The notes under the pieces are model-generated. The model saw nothing but the letters and a program-made list of their open reading frames with translations. It ran no database searches and was not told where the DNA came from. The translations under genes and the position numbers were made by a program. Below, one piece after another: positions 1 to 7,205 of a stretch of 14,234 nucleotides of DNA (position 1 is its first letter; every line of letters starts with the position of its first letter). This stretch comes from a bacterium (GTDB taxonomy: Bacteria; Ratteibacteria; UBA8468; B48-G9; JAFGKM01): assembly GCA_029548585.1 (NCBI GenBank), contig JAKPNC010000086.1, positions 1-14,234 on the forward strand, read 5' to 3'.

Positions 1-1058
1 GTTTTTGCCGGAACCTGCCCGATGAGACCTTCCTGCCTGACAATCTTCATCTCCTGGACAAACCTCACCATGTCGGCAAGATTTCCTCCCCAGGTAGAAT
101 CAAGGATTCCTCTGTCGGACATGCTGTTGTACATATACACGAGGCCGTTGGCAAATTTCTTTGCCGTGGCCACAGCCTGGGGCGGATACGGAAGATCAAA
201 CTGGTCTATGGCGAACATCGTCCCTGTCTGCCCCCCGGCTGTCTGTACCTCGTCGAATCCAAGCGGTACCCCGAACTCGTGGGCAAGAATGCTGAGCCTC
301 CTGAAGAATTCCGGAAGCGCCACCCTCTGGCCTCCGGCGCCCTGCAGGGGTTCGCATATAATCGCCACAACCTCTTCCCCATACGTGCGCAGGCAGTCTT
401 CAAGAATGGACAGGCTGTTCTCCATGCGGCGCTCGTTCCACCCGAGAGGCTGAGACGTATCCATGGAAGGAAAAGGCACGCGGAGGTTTCCCGGGATAAA
501 CCCGTGAAAATCCTTTGTCATGACCGGATCGTATGCCAGGCGTGTAATATTGAGGGCAAATATCGTTCTCCCGTGAAAAGCCCTGTCGAAATAGATCAGC
601 CTCCTGACCGCCGGCCTTGAACCTTTCAGGGACATCTTCGCGTCGTATATGTTTATCAGGTACTTTATCATGTTTTCGACGGCTTCCGCGCCTGAATTGA
701 CAGCGTACACCTCAAGTTTACCGTTTTTCATGCATGAAGGAGCAAGGCTGTAAACAAGCCTGTAGTACTCGAGGCATTCCCGTGTGAGAAAATCCGGGTT
801 TGCTATCTTGTTATTTGCCGCGGTAAGAAGCCTACGAACATATCCAGGCTCCAATAACCCTGGATGGTTATGTCCGAGAAGCTTGGCTCCGTAATACCCT
901 GCCCAGTCAAATATATAACGGCCGCCAACTGTTGCCAGGTACATGCCCCTGCATTTTTCGAGGTCAAGAACGAAGGGATACGGGTCGGCTATCACATACC
1001 TCGAAAGCTCTTCAATCATCTTCCTGCTTTCATCATCAGAATAAAAAGGAGTCTCCAT
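1..1058 (-). CDS. lat: Class III aminotransferase, L-lysine 6-aminotransferase type (C-terminus outside window)
   Basis: Read on the reverse strand: 352 codons from ATG at 1058 to the window edge, with no stop, so roughly the last 90-100 residues are missing. It is a PLP-dependent fold-type I aminotransferase. Visible motifs are NSGAEAVEN in the PLP phosphate region, FHGRT, CEPLQGAGG, FDEVQT (D269, pyridine-nitrogen Asp), Lys-Lys at 300-301 where the Schiff-base lysine belongs, and DSTWGGNLADMVR near 320-333. The last motif and the spacing closely match mycobacterial lysine epsilon-aminotransferase as I remember it, better than acetylornithine or GABA aminotransferases. Expected reaction (family knowledge): L-lysine plus 2-oxoglutarate to 2-aminoadipate 6-semialdehyde plus glutamate, in the cytoplasm. 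The start is supported by GGAAGG about 6 nt upstream. It has its own promoter, divergent from the rhodanese gene. The substrate is inferred; another omega-aminotransferase activity is possible. Confidence 0.85.
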   Translation of the reverse strand, partial: METPFYSDDESRKMIEELSRYVIADPYPFVLDLEKCRGMYLATVGGRYIFDWAGYYGAKLLGHNHPGLLEPGYVRRLLTAANNKIANPDFLTRECLEYYRLVYSLAPSCMKNGKLEVYAVNSGAEAVENMIKYLINIYDAKMSLKGSRPAVRRLIYFDRAFHGRTIFALNITRLAYDPVMTKDFHGFIPGNLRVPFPSMDTSQPLGWNERRMENSLSILEDCLRTYGEEVVAIICEPLQGAGGQRVALPEFFRRLSILAHEFGVPLGFDEVQTAGGQTGTMFAIDQFDLPYPPQAVATAKKFANGLVYMYNSMSDRGILDSTWGGNLADMVRFVQEMKIVRQEGLIGQVPAK

Positions 1059-1130
1059 ATGGCCTTCCGGTTTTGAGGATTAAAAATTTCCTTTAAAAGG
1101 GGGAAAATAAACCAAACTGCCTGTCATGTA

Positions 1131-1159
1131 ATATTAGAATACGCGGGGATTTCTGTCAA
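1131..1159 (-). promoter_or_regulatory. Sigma-70 promoter of the aminotransferase gene
   Basis: Reverse strand: TTGACA (1159-1154), exactly 17 bp, then TAATAT (1136-1131). The -35 is perfect and the -10 keeps the conserved TA at its start and T at its end. Transcription should start near 1124, leaving a leader of about 65 nt before ATG 1058. The leader contains a small dyad, CCTTT-A-AAAGG (plus strand 1090-1100), of unknown meaning. Confidence 0.75.
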
Positions 1160-1220
1160 CCGGCCAGAAGAATGGGCCATCCAGAAAAGAGACGTTTTTA
1201 ATTTTTAAGGGGAAGGCGTC

Positions 1221-1250
1221 TTGACATGATACAGGACGGCATGTGAAAAT
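1221..1250 (+). promoter_or_regulatory. Weak candidate promoter for the rhodanese gene
   Basis: TTGACA at 1221-1226 is followed after 18 bp by GAAAAT (1245-1250). The -35 is perfect but the -10 is poor. It lies about 50 bp before the rhodanese start and is the only reasonable promoter in the divergent gap. Confidence 0.3.
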
Positions 1251-1300
1251 AATCGTGGAACCGGCCACGTTCCGGATATTGGAAAGGGAGGCATAGTCAA

Positions 1301-1735
1301 ATGAAAATGCAGATGGTACCGCCGGGGATTACCGCCATCCTTTTACTGGCCTGGCTGATTTTATTTCCGGGGTGCGTTCAAAATTCACTTCTGGAAAAAG
1401 ATAACTCTGGCGGCAGACTGGTAAAACTGAACGCCCGTGAATCCCGTGAATTGATAGAAAAGAATAATGACGTTGTAATACTCGATGTCCGCACCCCGGA
1501 GGAATTCGGGATGGAGAGGATAGAAGGATCCGTGAACATTGACTTCTGTTCTCATGAATTCGCAGGCATGCTCGGCCGCCTTGACAGGGATAAGACATAC
1601 CTGGTATGCTGCGCCGCAGGCAAAAGAGCCTCGGAAGCAGGTAAACTGATGAAGCGGATGGAATTCAGGAATATTCTTATCCTGGACGGCGGGCTGGCAG
1701 CATGGAAGAAAGAAGGCTTTCCCCTATCAAGGTGA
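1301..1735 (+). CDS. Rhodanese-like domain lipoprotein
   Basis: The 144-residue protein starts with a hydrophobic signal (about residues 9-21) ending in LFPGC. This fits a lipobox, with Cys25 lipidated after cleavage. A single rhodanese domain follows: LDVRTPEEF at 61-69, then the active-site loop CAAGKRA at 104-110 with Cys104 as the predicted persulfide-forming residue (Cys103 is adjacent), and the typical end DGGLAAWKKEGFPL at 129-142. Single-domain rhodaneses of this size move sulfane sulfur between small acceptors; here it would act on the periplasmic side of the inner membrane or in the outer membrane. GGGAGG at 1286-1291 lies 9 nt before the ATG and decides the start over the Met codons at positions 3 and 5. 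Physiological donor and acceptor are unknown. Confidence 0.88.
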   Translation: MKMQMVPPGITAILLLAWLILFPGCVQNSLLEKDNSGGRLVKLNARESRELIEKNNDVVILDVRTPEEFGMERIEGSVNIDFCSHEFAGMLGRLDRDKTYLVCCAAGKRASEAGKLMKRMEFRNILILDGGLAAWKKEGFPLSR

Positions 1736-2277
1736 CTGGAGAGAAAATCTTCCTCCCATCGCAACCGGATGGCAGAAATAAGGATGCGGGAAAAAGCATT
1801 AACATTATAAATTGCGGCGAAACAGAAAACTCGCTCCGGCGGGACAAATCAATTGATCATCAGACAACAGAAGACATAGATTTGAGGCTCAATTGCGATC
1901 TGTTTTTGTTGCCCTATTCCTCTTGTCTGCACAAAATCTTTTGAAGGTGGAATGGGGAAATCCCGGAATTGGAATATTTTGGTTTTATCATTCCATCAAA
2001 GCTTTTGGCTGATTCATAAACGATAGAATATATTATTTTAATTATTGTTGCAGAAAATCAAAAAGGAAAACAAGAAGAAAAATTCTCATGCGCTAAAACA
2101 TCATGTTAAAAAACGCGGGGAATTCGTGCAGAAAAGGAATATTGTTTTTAAAAAGCCAAAACATTCTTCATCGGCTGCAGGCAAAATGCATGCCCACACT
2201 GAATATTTGTGCAAGCAGGCACTCTGATAGCCGATACAGGGTTTACGGAGGAATATTTATCAGGGAGGATAGATGCC
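1736..2277 (+). other. Intergenic region of 542 bp without a convincing gene
   Basis: This AT-rich gap lies between the rhodanese gene and the TPR protein gene. Short open frames in it start badly and read as random basic or low-complexity peptides. No RNA gene is recognisable. The best promoter-like pair is TTGGCT (2005-2010), 18 bp, TATATT (2029-2034), in the most AT-rich stretch; it would give a leader of roughly 240 nt. I see no classic terminator hairpin with a T run after the rhodanese stop. An unrecognised small RNA or long leader cannot be excluded. Confidence 0.5.
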
Positions 2278-3888
2278 ATGCCAAAAAAATTGTTATTTAT
2301 TTTTTTAAAACTTATTCTGTTTGGGCTTTTCGTTCAGGAGGGGCAGGCCGATTACCAAAATGTATGGGAAGCAGGGGAAAGCCAGCGGCGTGCCGGTAAG
2401 TATGCAGAGGCCAGGGAAAACTACAAAAAAGCCCTTGAGATGTCAACATCCGGGACTGAGAAGGCAAACGCGCAGATTGGCCTTGCTCTGACTTATGATG
2501 AGCAGGCTGACAACAAGCAGGCGCGCATTGAGTTCGGAAAAGTGTTTGATATTCAAGAAGCCACACCAGACCAGGCGGCTCAGGCTCACTGGTATATAGG
2601 AAAAGGATATACCGCCGAAAGAAAATACCCAACAGCAAGAGTAGAGTTGGAGAAGGCGCTGGCTGTGAATGGAGTTTCAACCGTGTGGAAAGTGCAGTCC
2701 TGGATGTCTATCGGCAATATCTATACCAGAGAACGAAGGTATGAAGATGCCAGGGCGGCCTACGCCGCGGTTACGGGGATTTCTGGCGTATCTGAGAAAG
2801 AAAAGGCAGATGCCATGATGGCAGCCGCCTATGTGTTCATTGCCGAGAAAAATTACGAAGGCGCCCGCAACAAAATGAAAGACCTCCTGAAAGAAAAAAA
2901 ACTGCCGCCTACGGAAAGGGTGGCAGCACAGATGCTCCTGGCAAGAACCTGGTTTTTGGATAGAAACTTCCCGTCCGCGCGGGAGGAGTTTGCTAAAGCC
3001 CTGTCTCTGAAAGGCATATCTGACACAAACAAGGCTGAGGCCCGATTGAATATCGGGCTATGCTTCTATCGTGCGGGGGACTACGAGAAAGCGGGAACCG
3101 AACTTAAAAGGGTACTATCAATGAAGGGCGCAACGGAGAGGCAGATCCACGAAGCCAGGCTGTGGTTACGCATGAGAAGGCTTATTCCAGACAAGGAAGT
3201 CGTGATTACGGCCTTCTTTATCGGCGCCAGCCACACGTACGTTTGGAACATACCACAGATGGTTGAAGCTATATCCGCATCCGCTCCCGCCGGAACACCT
3301 CGTATAATAGCGGGTGGCTTTCTCCGAGGAGGCACAATGATTGACAAGTTCTGGGAAGAAGGGCCGGGCCCCGATACTGCAAGGGGAAGACTCGCCGCAG
3401 AACAATGGGATGTACTCGTTATGGAGACATTCTTTACGTTGCCTTACGAGAAACTTGTGAAGTACGGAACGTTATTTGCCGAACTCGTCTGTGCCGGGAA
3501 AGGGGTCACTGTTATTTACGAAAGCCCGGTGAATTCCAACCAGCCTTATCCTGCAAAGTTCAAAAGCTTCCACGCTGACAACCTAACACTTGGAAAGCAG
3601 TTAAAAGCTAAAATAGCACCATCTGTTATCGCATGGATGTATTACCTCGGCCCGGAACCGACAACTGAACAACGGCTGTCTCTGTACGGAGCGGATAAGG
3701 TGCATACATCCAAAAAAGGCGCTTACATGGCAGCCTGCTGCATCTACTCTGCAATCACCGGGTTGAGCCCGATAGGACTAAGCCCAGTAATTCCTTCGTT
3801 CGGGTCCGACCAGTTCTCAAAAGAAGATGCTCAGCGGTTACAGGAAGCATCATGGAAGGCTTTCCTGGACGCTAATCCTGCAGAATAA
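2278..3888 (+). CDS. Exported TPR-repeat protein with C-terminal SGNH-hydrolase-like domain
   Basis: The 536-residue protein starts at ATG 2278, set by GGGAGG at 2263-2268 (9 nt spacing) and by the signal peptide that begins there (MPKKLLFIFLKL, hydrophobic to about 19, cleavage probably after A24). An upstream in-frame ATG at 2209 lacks these supports. Residues about 39-282 hold seven TPR-like units of the type (A/E)xxYxxARxxYxKAL, beginning near 39, 77, 114, 152, 190, 228 and 266, an almost constant 38-residue period. Residues about 308-505 resemble an SGNH/GDSL hydrolase: FFIGAS with candidate nucleophile Ser318, a Gly-rich block AGGFLRGGT (345-353), and DKVH with candidate Asp473 and His476, followed by GAYMAACCIY. 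The family includes carbohydrate esterases and lipases; the substrate is unknown. It stands alone, with gaps on both sides. Confidence 0.82.
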   Translation: MPKKLLFIFLKLILFGLFVQEGQADYQNVWEAGESQRRAGKYAEARENYKKALEMSTSGTEKANAQIGLALTYDEQADNKQARIEFGKVFDIQEATPDQAAQAHWYIGKGYTAERKYPTARVELEKALAVNGVSTVWKVQSWMSIGNIYTRERRYEDARAAYAAVTGISGVSEKEKADAMMAAAYVFIAEKNYEGARNKMKDLLKEKKLPPTERVAAQMLLARTWFLDRNFPSAREEFAKALSLKGISDTNKAEARLNIGLCFYRAGDYEKAGTELKRVLSMKGATERQIHEARLWLRMRRLIPDKEVVITAFFIGASHTYVWNIPQMVEAISASAPAGTPRIIAGGFLRGGTMIDKFWEEGPGPDTARGRLAAEQWDVLVMETFFTLPYEKLVKYGTLFAELVCAGKGVTVIYESPVNSNQPYPAKFKSFHADNLTLGKQLKAKIAPSVIAWMYYLGPEPTTEQRLSLYGADKVHTSKKGAYMAACCIYSAITGLSPIGLSPVIPSFGSDQFSKEDAQRLQEASWKAFLDANPAE

Positions 3889-4054
3889 GGGTCAAAAGCG
3901 GCGATTCGAAAACGAAAAGCATCAGGCATCCCCATATCCTGTATTGTAAAAAGAAAACCATAATCCACGACGCCTCCATGCTAATTCTTTAACAATATGA
4001 TGACAAAAAACTATTTAGCCATTTTAACCATAATTTCATTGAGAAATACCCATA

Positions 4055-4084
4055 ATTCAAAATTTGTTTTTTCCCATTTTGAAT
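4055..4084. repeat. Inverted repeat upstream of the DUF454 gene
   Basis: Perfect 9-bp arms ATTCAAAAT (4055-4063) and ATTTTGAAT (4076-4084) are separated by 12 bp. The repeat ends 14 bp before the start codon of the next gene, so it could be an operator or a weak leader hairpin. The arms are AT-only except for one C/G pair each, so chance occurrence in this AT-rich gap is possible. Confidence 0.4.
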
Positions 4085-4098
4085 GTTAACCTTAATGG

Positions 4099-4473
4099 AT
4101 GAAAGAAATCAGGCTTAAACTGCTTCTGGCAGCCGGAACCGCCTCTGCGGCTATAGGTATCATAGGCATATTTCTGCCCATTCTTCCCACAACCCCCTTC
4201 CTCCTTCTCTCAGCCTTTTGTTACAGCCGCAGTTCGAAAAACTTCTACAGGTGGCTGATGGAAAACAGGATTTGCGGGCAATACATAACAAACTACGTGA
4301 AGGGAAAAGGAGTCCCGCTCAAACAGAAACTTTATACAGCCTTTCTGCTCTGGGCATCCATCATGTATGGAGTTATTTTTGTTGCAGAATGCTCATGGAT
4401 CAGGTTACTTCTCATCTTCATTGCGGTTGCCGTCACGACCCATCTGGTCATGATAAGAACCTACAGGCCATAA
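4099..4473 (+). CDS. ybaN: DUF454 (YbaN-type) inner-membrane protein
   Basis: The 124-residue membrane protein carries the DUF454 signature: FLPILPTTPFLLLSAFCYSRSS at about 25-46, then WLMENRICGQYI and KGKGVPLKQK. Two hydrophobic stretches near residues 7-44 and two near 80-118 suggest three or four membrane segments. Length matches the family (about 115-130). Its molecular function is not established. ATG 4099 is the first in-frame start after a stop codon at 4093-4095. An overlapping out-of-frame ATG sits at 4095. No Shine-Dalgarno sequence is visible before it, which is unusual in this window. Confidence 0.88.
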   Translation: MKEIRLKLLLAAGTASAAIGIIGIFLPILPTTPFLLLSAFCYSRSSKNFYRWLMENRICGQYITNYVKGKGVPLKQKLYTAFLLWASIMYGVIFVAECSWIRLLLIFIAVAVTTHLVMIRTYRP

Positions 4474-4544
4474 ATAATAGAACTGCATTACCGATATGCA
4501 TCCCATCACATCATCCTGTTCTCATTACAAACAAGTAATTATAT

Positions 4545-4573
4545 TTGACAGGAAAAGGAACCTCCAATATAAT
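4545..4573 (+). promoter_or_regulatory. Perfect-consensus sigma-70 promoter of the catalase gene
   Basis: TTGACA (4545-4550), 17 bp, TATAAT (4568-4573): both hexamers and the spacing match the consensus exactly. Transcription should start near 4580, with a leader of about 45 nt. A promoter this strong usually needs a repressor to be regulated; see the dyad immediately downstream. Confidence 0.85.
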
Positions 4574-4586
4574 AGATGCAACGTTA

Positions 4587-4601
4587 AATTTTTATAAAAT
4601 T
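4587..4601. promoter_or_regulatory. 15-bp dyad just after the catalase transcription start, candidate operator
   Basis: AATTTT-TAT-AAAATT is an interrupted palindrome with perfect 6-bp arms, located roughly +8 to +22 from the predicted start. Size and AT-richness recall Fur/PerR-type boxes, which often control catalase genes. The sequence does not match the PerR consensus closely, so the regulator is inference. Confidence 0.4.
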
Positions 4602-4624
4602 CTTACGATAGGAGGCGACACAAC

Positions 4625-6076
4625 ATGGAAAAAAAAGATAAGAAGATGACTACTGTTGCAGGCGCTCCCGTTTCAAACAACCAGGATTCCCTGACGGCGG
4701 GTCCCCGGGGTCCCATGCTCCTCCAGGATGTCTGGTACCTGGAAAAAATGGCCCATTTTGACAGGGAAGTAATCCCTGAAAGGCGAATGCATGCCAAGGG
4801 TTCCGGGGCATTCGGTACCTTCACGGTCACCCATGACATAACGGAATATACAAGGGCAAAGATCTTTTCACAAATTGGCAAGAAGACAGAGATGTTCGTA
4901 CGTTTTTCCACAGTTGCAGGGGAACGGGGTGCGGCAGACGCTGAAAGGGACATAAGGGGTTTTGCAATGAAGTTTTACACGGAGGAAGGCAACTGGGACC
5001 TCGTGGGCAATAACACGCCGGTCTTCTTCTTCCGGGACCCCCTCAAGTTCCCCGACCTGAACCATGCCGTTAAGAGAGATCCCCGAACCAATATGAGAAG
5101 CGCAAAGAATAACTGGGATTTCTGGACACTCCTGCCGGAGGCCCTCCACCAGATCACCATAACCATGAGCGACAGAGGAATCCCTTACTCGTACAGGCAC
5201 ATGCATGGTTTCGGAAGCCATACCTTCAGCATGATAAACGACAAGAACCGCAGGGTATGGGTAAAGTTCCACCTCGTCTGCCAGCAGGGCATAAAGAACC
5301 TGACTGACGCCGAGGCTGAAGCCGTCATAGCAAAAGACAGGGAAAGCCACCAGAGGGACCTTCTTGAAAATATCGACAGCGGCAAGTTCCCCCGATGGAA
5401 AATGTTTATACAGGTAATGACTGAAGAAGAGGCAAGAAAAATGCCCTATAATCCGTTTGACCTTACAAAGGTATGGTACAAGAAAGAATTCCCTCTCATA
5501 GAGGTAGGTTATTTTGAGCTTAACAGGAACCCTGAGAATTATTTCGCAGATGTTGAACAAGCTGCTTTTAACCCGGCAAACGTTGTGCCGGGCATAGGGT
5601 TTTCACCCGACAGGATGCTCCAGGGCAGGCTTTTTTCCTACGGAGACGCACAGAGATACAGGCTGGGAGTCAATCATCATCTTATACCCGTAAACGCGCC
5701 CAAATTCCCCGTGAACAGTTACCACAGGGACGGAATGATGCGGGTGGATGGAAATGCCGGAAACAAGCTCCACTATGAACCCAACAGCTACGGAGAATGG
5801 AAAGAACAGCCTGAGTTCAAGGAGCCGGCGCTTAGAATTGACGGGGAAGCTGACAGGTGGAACTACAGAGAGGATGACGACGATTACTACACCCAGCCCG
5901 GAAAGCTTTTCAGGCTGATGTCACCAGACCAGCAGAAGGCATTGTTTGAAAACACTGCGCGCAACATGGGAGATATACCGGAAGAGATAAAACTCAGACA
6001 CGTATCCAACTGCATGAAGGCAGATCCCGCTTATGGCAAAGGGGTTGCAAAGGCGCTGGGCCTTTCCGAAAAATAA
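4625..6076 (+). CDS. katA: Monofunctional haem catalase (small-subunit, clade 3 type)
   Basis: The 483-residue catalase (2 H2O2 to 2 H2O + O2) is complete, at the usual length of small-subunit enzymes. Key residues are present at the expected spacing: distal His56 in ERRMHAKGSGAFG, Asn129 in DLVGNNTPVFFFRD, and proximal haem-ligand Tyr339 in RLFSYGDAQRYRLG. The core signature RFSTVAGERGAADAERD is at 93-109. No export signal is visible, so it should be cytoplasmic. The start is set by AGGAGG at 4610-4615 with 9 nt spacing. It appears monocistronic, behind its own consensus promoter and a possible operator. The clade assignment comes from length and motif style only, without a tree. Confidence 0.96.
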   Translation: MEKKDKKMTTVAGAPVSNNQDSLTAGPRGPMLLQDVWYLEKMAHFDREVIPERRMHAKGSGAFGTFTVTHDITEYTRAKIFSQIGKKTEMFVRFSTVAGERGAADAERDIRGFAMKFYTEEGNWDLVGNNTPVFFFRDPLKFPDLNHAVKRDPRTNMRSAKNNWDFWTLLPEALHQITITMSDRGIPYSYRHMHGFGSHTFSMINDKNRRVWVKFHLVCQQGIKNLTDAEAEAVIAKDRESHQRDLLENIDSGKFPRWKMFIQVMTEEEARKMPYNPFDLTKVWYKKEFPLIEVGYFELNRNPENYFADVEQAAFNPANVVPGIGFSPDRMLQGRLFSYGDAQRYRLGVNHHLIPVNAPKFPVNSYHRDGMMRVDGNAGNKLHYEPNSYGEWKEQPEFKEPALRIDGEADRWNYREDDDDYYTQPGKLFRLMSPDQQKALFENTARNMGDIPEEIKLRHVSNCMKADPAYGKGVAKALGLSEK

Positions 6077-6221
6077 ACCGGATCATTAATAATCGCCGAA
6101 TTCGCAGCATCAACAGAATGTTGCCCTGGAAAACAGGAAGGCCTGTGCTGGCTCTGCCGGTGTTGGTTTTTCTTCCAAATATCAGCAGGAATCCTTCTCC
6201 TGTTTACCGGGCCTCCATAAT

Positions 6222-7019
6222 ATGAAAAATATATTTATATATGTTTTTATTCTCCTCACGATAGCTGCTTCGATCTGTTCAGGGGAAAGAATAACTATAC
6301 TGACGCCCTACTACGGTATAGAGGAGAACACTTACTTCTACGGAAAATACGGGGTCAGGCTTGAAGATTCGGCTGCCATGAAGGGCATATACCTCCAGTC
6401 TATAGATACTGAGAAATACCAGTATAACCTTTTCCTTTTTCACACGGGGAATATAAATTACAGCAACCTTGACGGCCTCAATTTCGTATACGATCACTAC
6501 TTCGTCTCAAGCCCAGGGAAGAAAAATGTCCTGGGCGCAGGAGTAAACTTGCTCAGACTTGACCTCGACGGCAGGAACGTCCCGGTTGAAATGGGAACCC
6601 TGGATGCATTCAGTCTTGACATGGACACTTACAGTTTCTTTGTGAGAGCCGGCAGGTATTACACGGCCGGAAATGACAAGCTGAAGCTGACTCTGATGCC
6701 ATGGATAGGCGCCCAGGTTTACAGGATCAGGGGCCAGGGTCTTGCCGACTACCCTGGACCAGGCAAGGCCCCGTTTAGCGTTGACAGCGAAGAATATTAC
6801 TGCATCGCTGGAATTAAACTCATGGCAGAATACTGCCATTTCATCCAGGGAGAATTAAAGTATAATATTACGTTCAACGATGATTCCTACAATAAGCTGA
6901 CAGCCATGGTAAACTTCTTCCTTTCAAAAAACATCGGACTTTCCTACAGGTTCAGCTACCAGGAAACCAGCGTGTGCGAAGACATCTACCACATTTTCGG
7001 AATAGCCCTTGTTTTCTGA
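6222..7019 (+). CDS. Exported beta-rich protein, possible outer-membrane beta-barrel, function unknown
   Basis: The 265-residue protein has a hydrophobic signal at residues 3-19, with signal peptidase I cleavage likely near ICSG (18-21); the Cys is not in a good lipobox. The mature part is rich in alternating aromatic and polar stretches (for example YQYNLFLFHTGNINY, DTYSFFVRAGRYYT, IGLSYRFSYQE), as in transmembrane beta-strands. It ends in Phe, as many outer-membrane barrels do. No named family is recognised. There is no clear Shine-Dalgarno sequence or promoter in the 145 bp before it; the signal peptide supports this start, since the next in-frame Met is beyond residue 50. It may be a porin-like or surface protein of the same locus as the following exported protein. 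Confidence 0.68.
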   Translation: MKNIFIYVFILLTIAASICSGERITILTPYYGIEENTYFYGKYGVRLEDSAAMKGIYLQSIDTEKYQYNLFLFHTGNINYSNLDGLNFVYDHYFVSSPGKKNVLGAGVNLLRLDLDGRNVPVEMGTLDAFSLDMDTYSFFVRAGRYYTAGNDKLKLTLMPWIGAQVYRIRGQGLADYPGPGKAPFSVDSEEYYCIAGIKLMAEYCHFIQGELKYNITFNDDSYNKLTAMVNFFLSKNIGLSYRFSYQETSVCEDIYHIFGIALVF

Positions 7020-7059
7020 AACAGGTCGAACCGGTAAGAAAATTTTATCAATCACTCAA

Positions 7060-7087
7060 GGGCTTCTTCTTTGACAAAAAGAAGCCC
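7060..7087. repeat. Inverted repeat spanning the -35 of the next promoter
   Basis: GGGCTTCTT (7060-7068) and AAGAAGCCC (7079-7087) are perfect 9-bp arms around a 10-bp centre that contains most of the TTGACA -35 box (7071-7076). Three more inner pairs (TTT/AAA) can form around a bulged C. It lies 40 bp after the preceding stop and lacks a T run on either strand, so it is more likely an operator than an intrinsic terminator, though both remain possible. Confidence 0.6.
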
Positions 7088-7099
7088 CGAATGTAAAAT
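7071..7099 (+). promoter_or_regulatory. Sigma-70 promoter of the CBM-like protein gene
   Basis: TTGACA (7071-7076), 17 bp, TAAAAT (7094-7099): perfect -35 and one mismatch in the -10. Transcription from about 7106 gives a leader of about 100 nt. The -35 lies in the loop region of the inverted repeat at 7060-7087, so a protein bound there would block the promoter. Confidence 0.7.
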
Positions 7100-7172
7100 G
7101 AATCAAAAGGGCAGAAAAGGTCCCTTGAGGCTCTTTCAGCCCTCAGGATATGTTTTTCTCTTTTTCATTTTT

Positions 7173-7197
7173 CCCCGCTTTCAAAGGGGAGAAGGAG
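7173..7197 (+). promoter_or_regulatory. Leader hairpin next to the ribosome binding site
   Basis: The leader of the CBM-like gene has CCCC (7173-7176) opposite GGGG (7186-7189), with CTT/AAG pairs inside and a bulged G. It touches the Shine-Dalgarno sequence AAGGAG (7192-7197). A pyrimidine-rich stretch (7151-7176) precedes it. It may tune translation; this is weak structural evidence. Confidence 0.3.
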
Positions 7198-7205
7198 CTG
7201 ACAAC

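Noticed and set aside
22..620. Two forward open frames at the left edge
   Set aside because: They are shadows of the reverse-strand aminotransferase, whose PLP-site motifs are read in order across the same bases.
1702..2227. Short forward open frames in the gap after the rhodanese gene
   Set aside because: Poor starts, no ribosome sites, and basic or low-complexity translations without recognisable motifs.
2209..2277. 23-residue N-terminal extension of the TPR-SGNH protein
   Set aside because: No ribosome site before ATG 2209, and it would bury the signal peptide that begins at 2278, where a good GGGAGG site is found.
4868..5560. Long open frame (230 codons) on the reverse strand
   Set aside because: It lies entirely inside the catalase gene, whose catalytic residues and start are unambiguous; the reverse translation shows no family signature.
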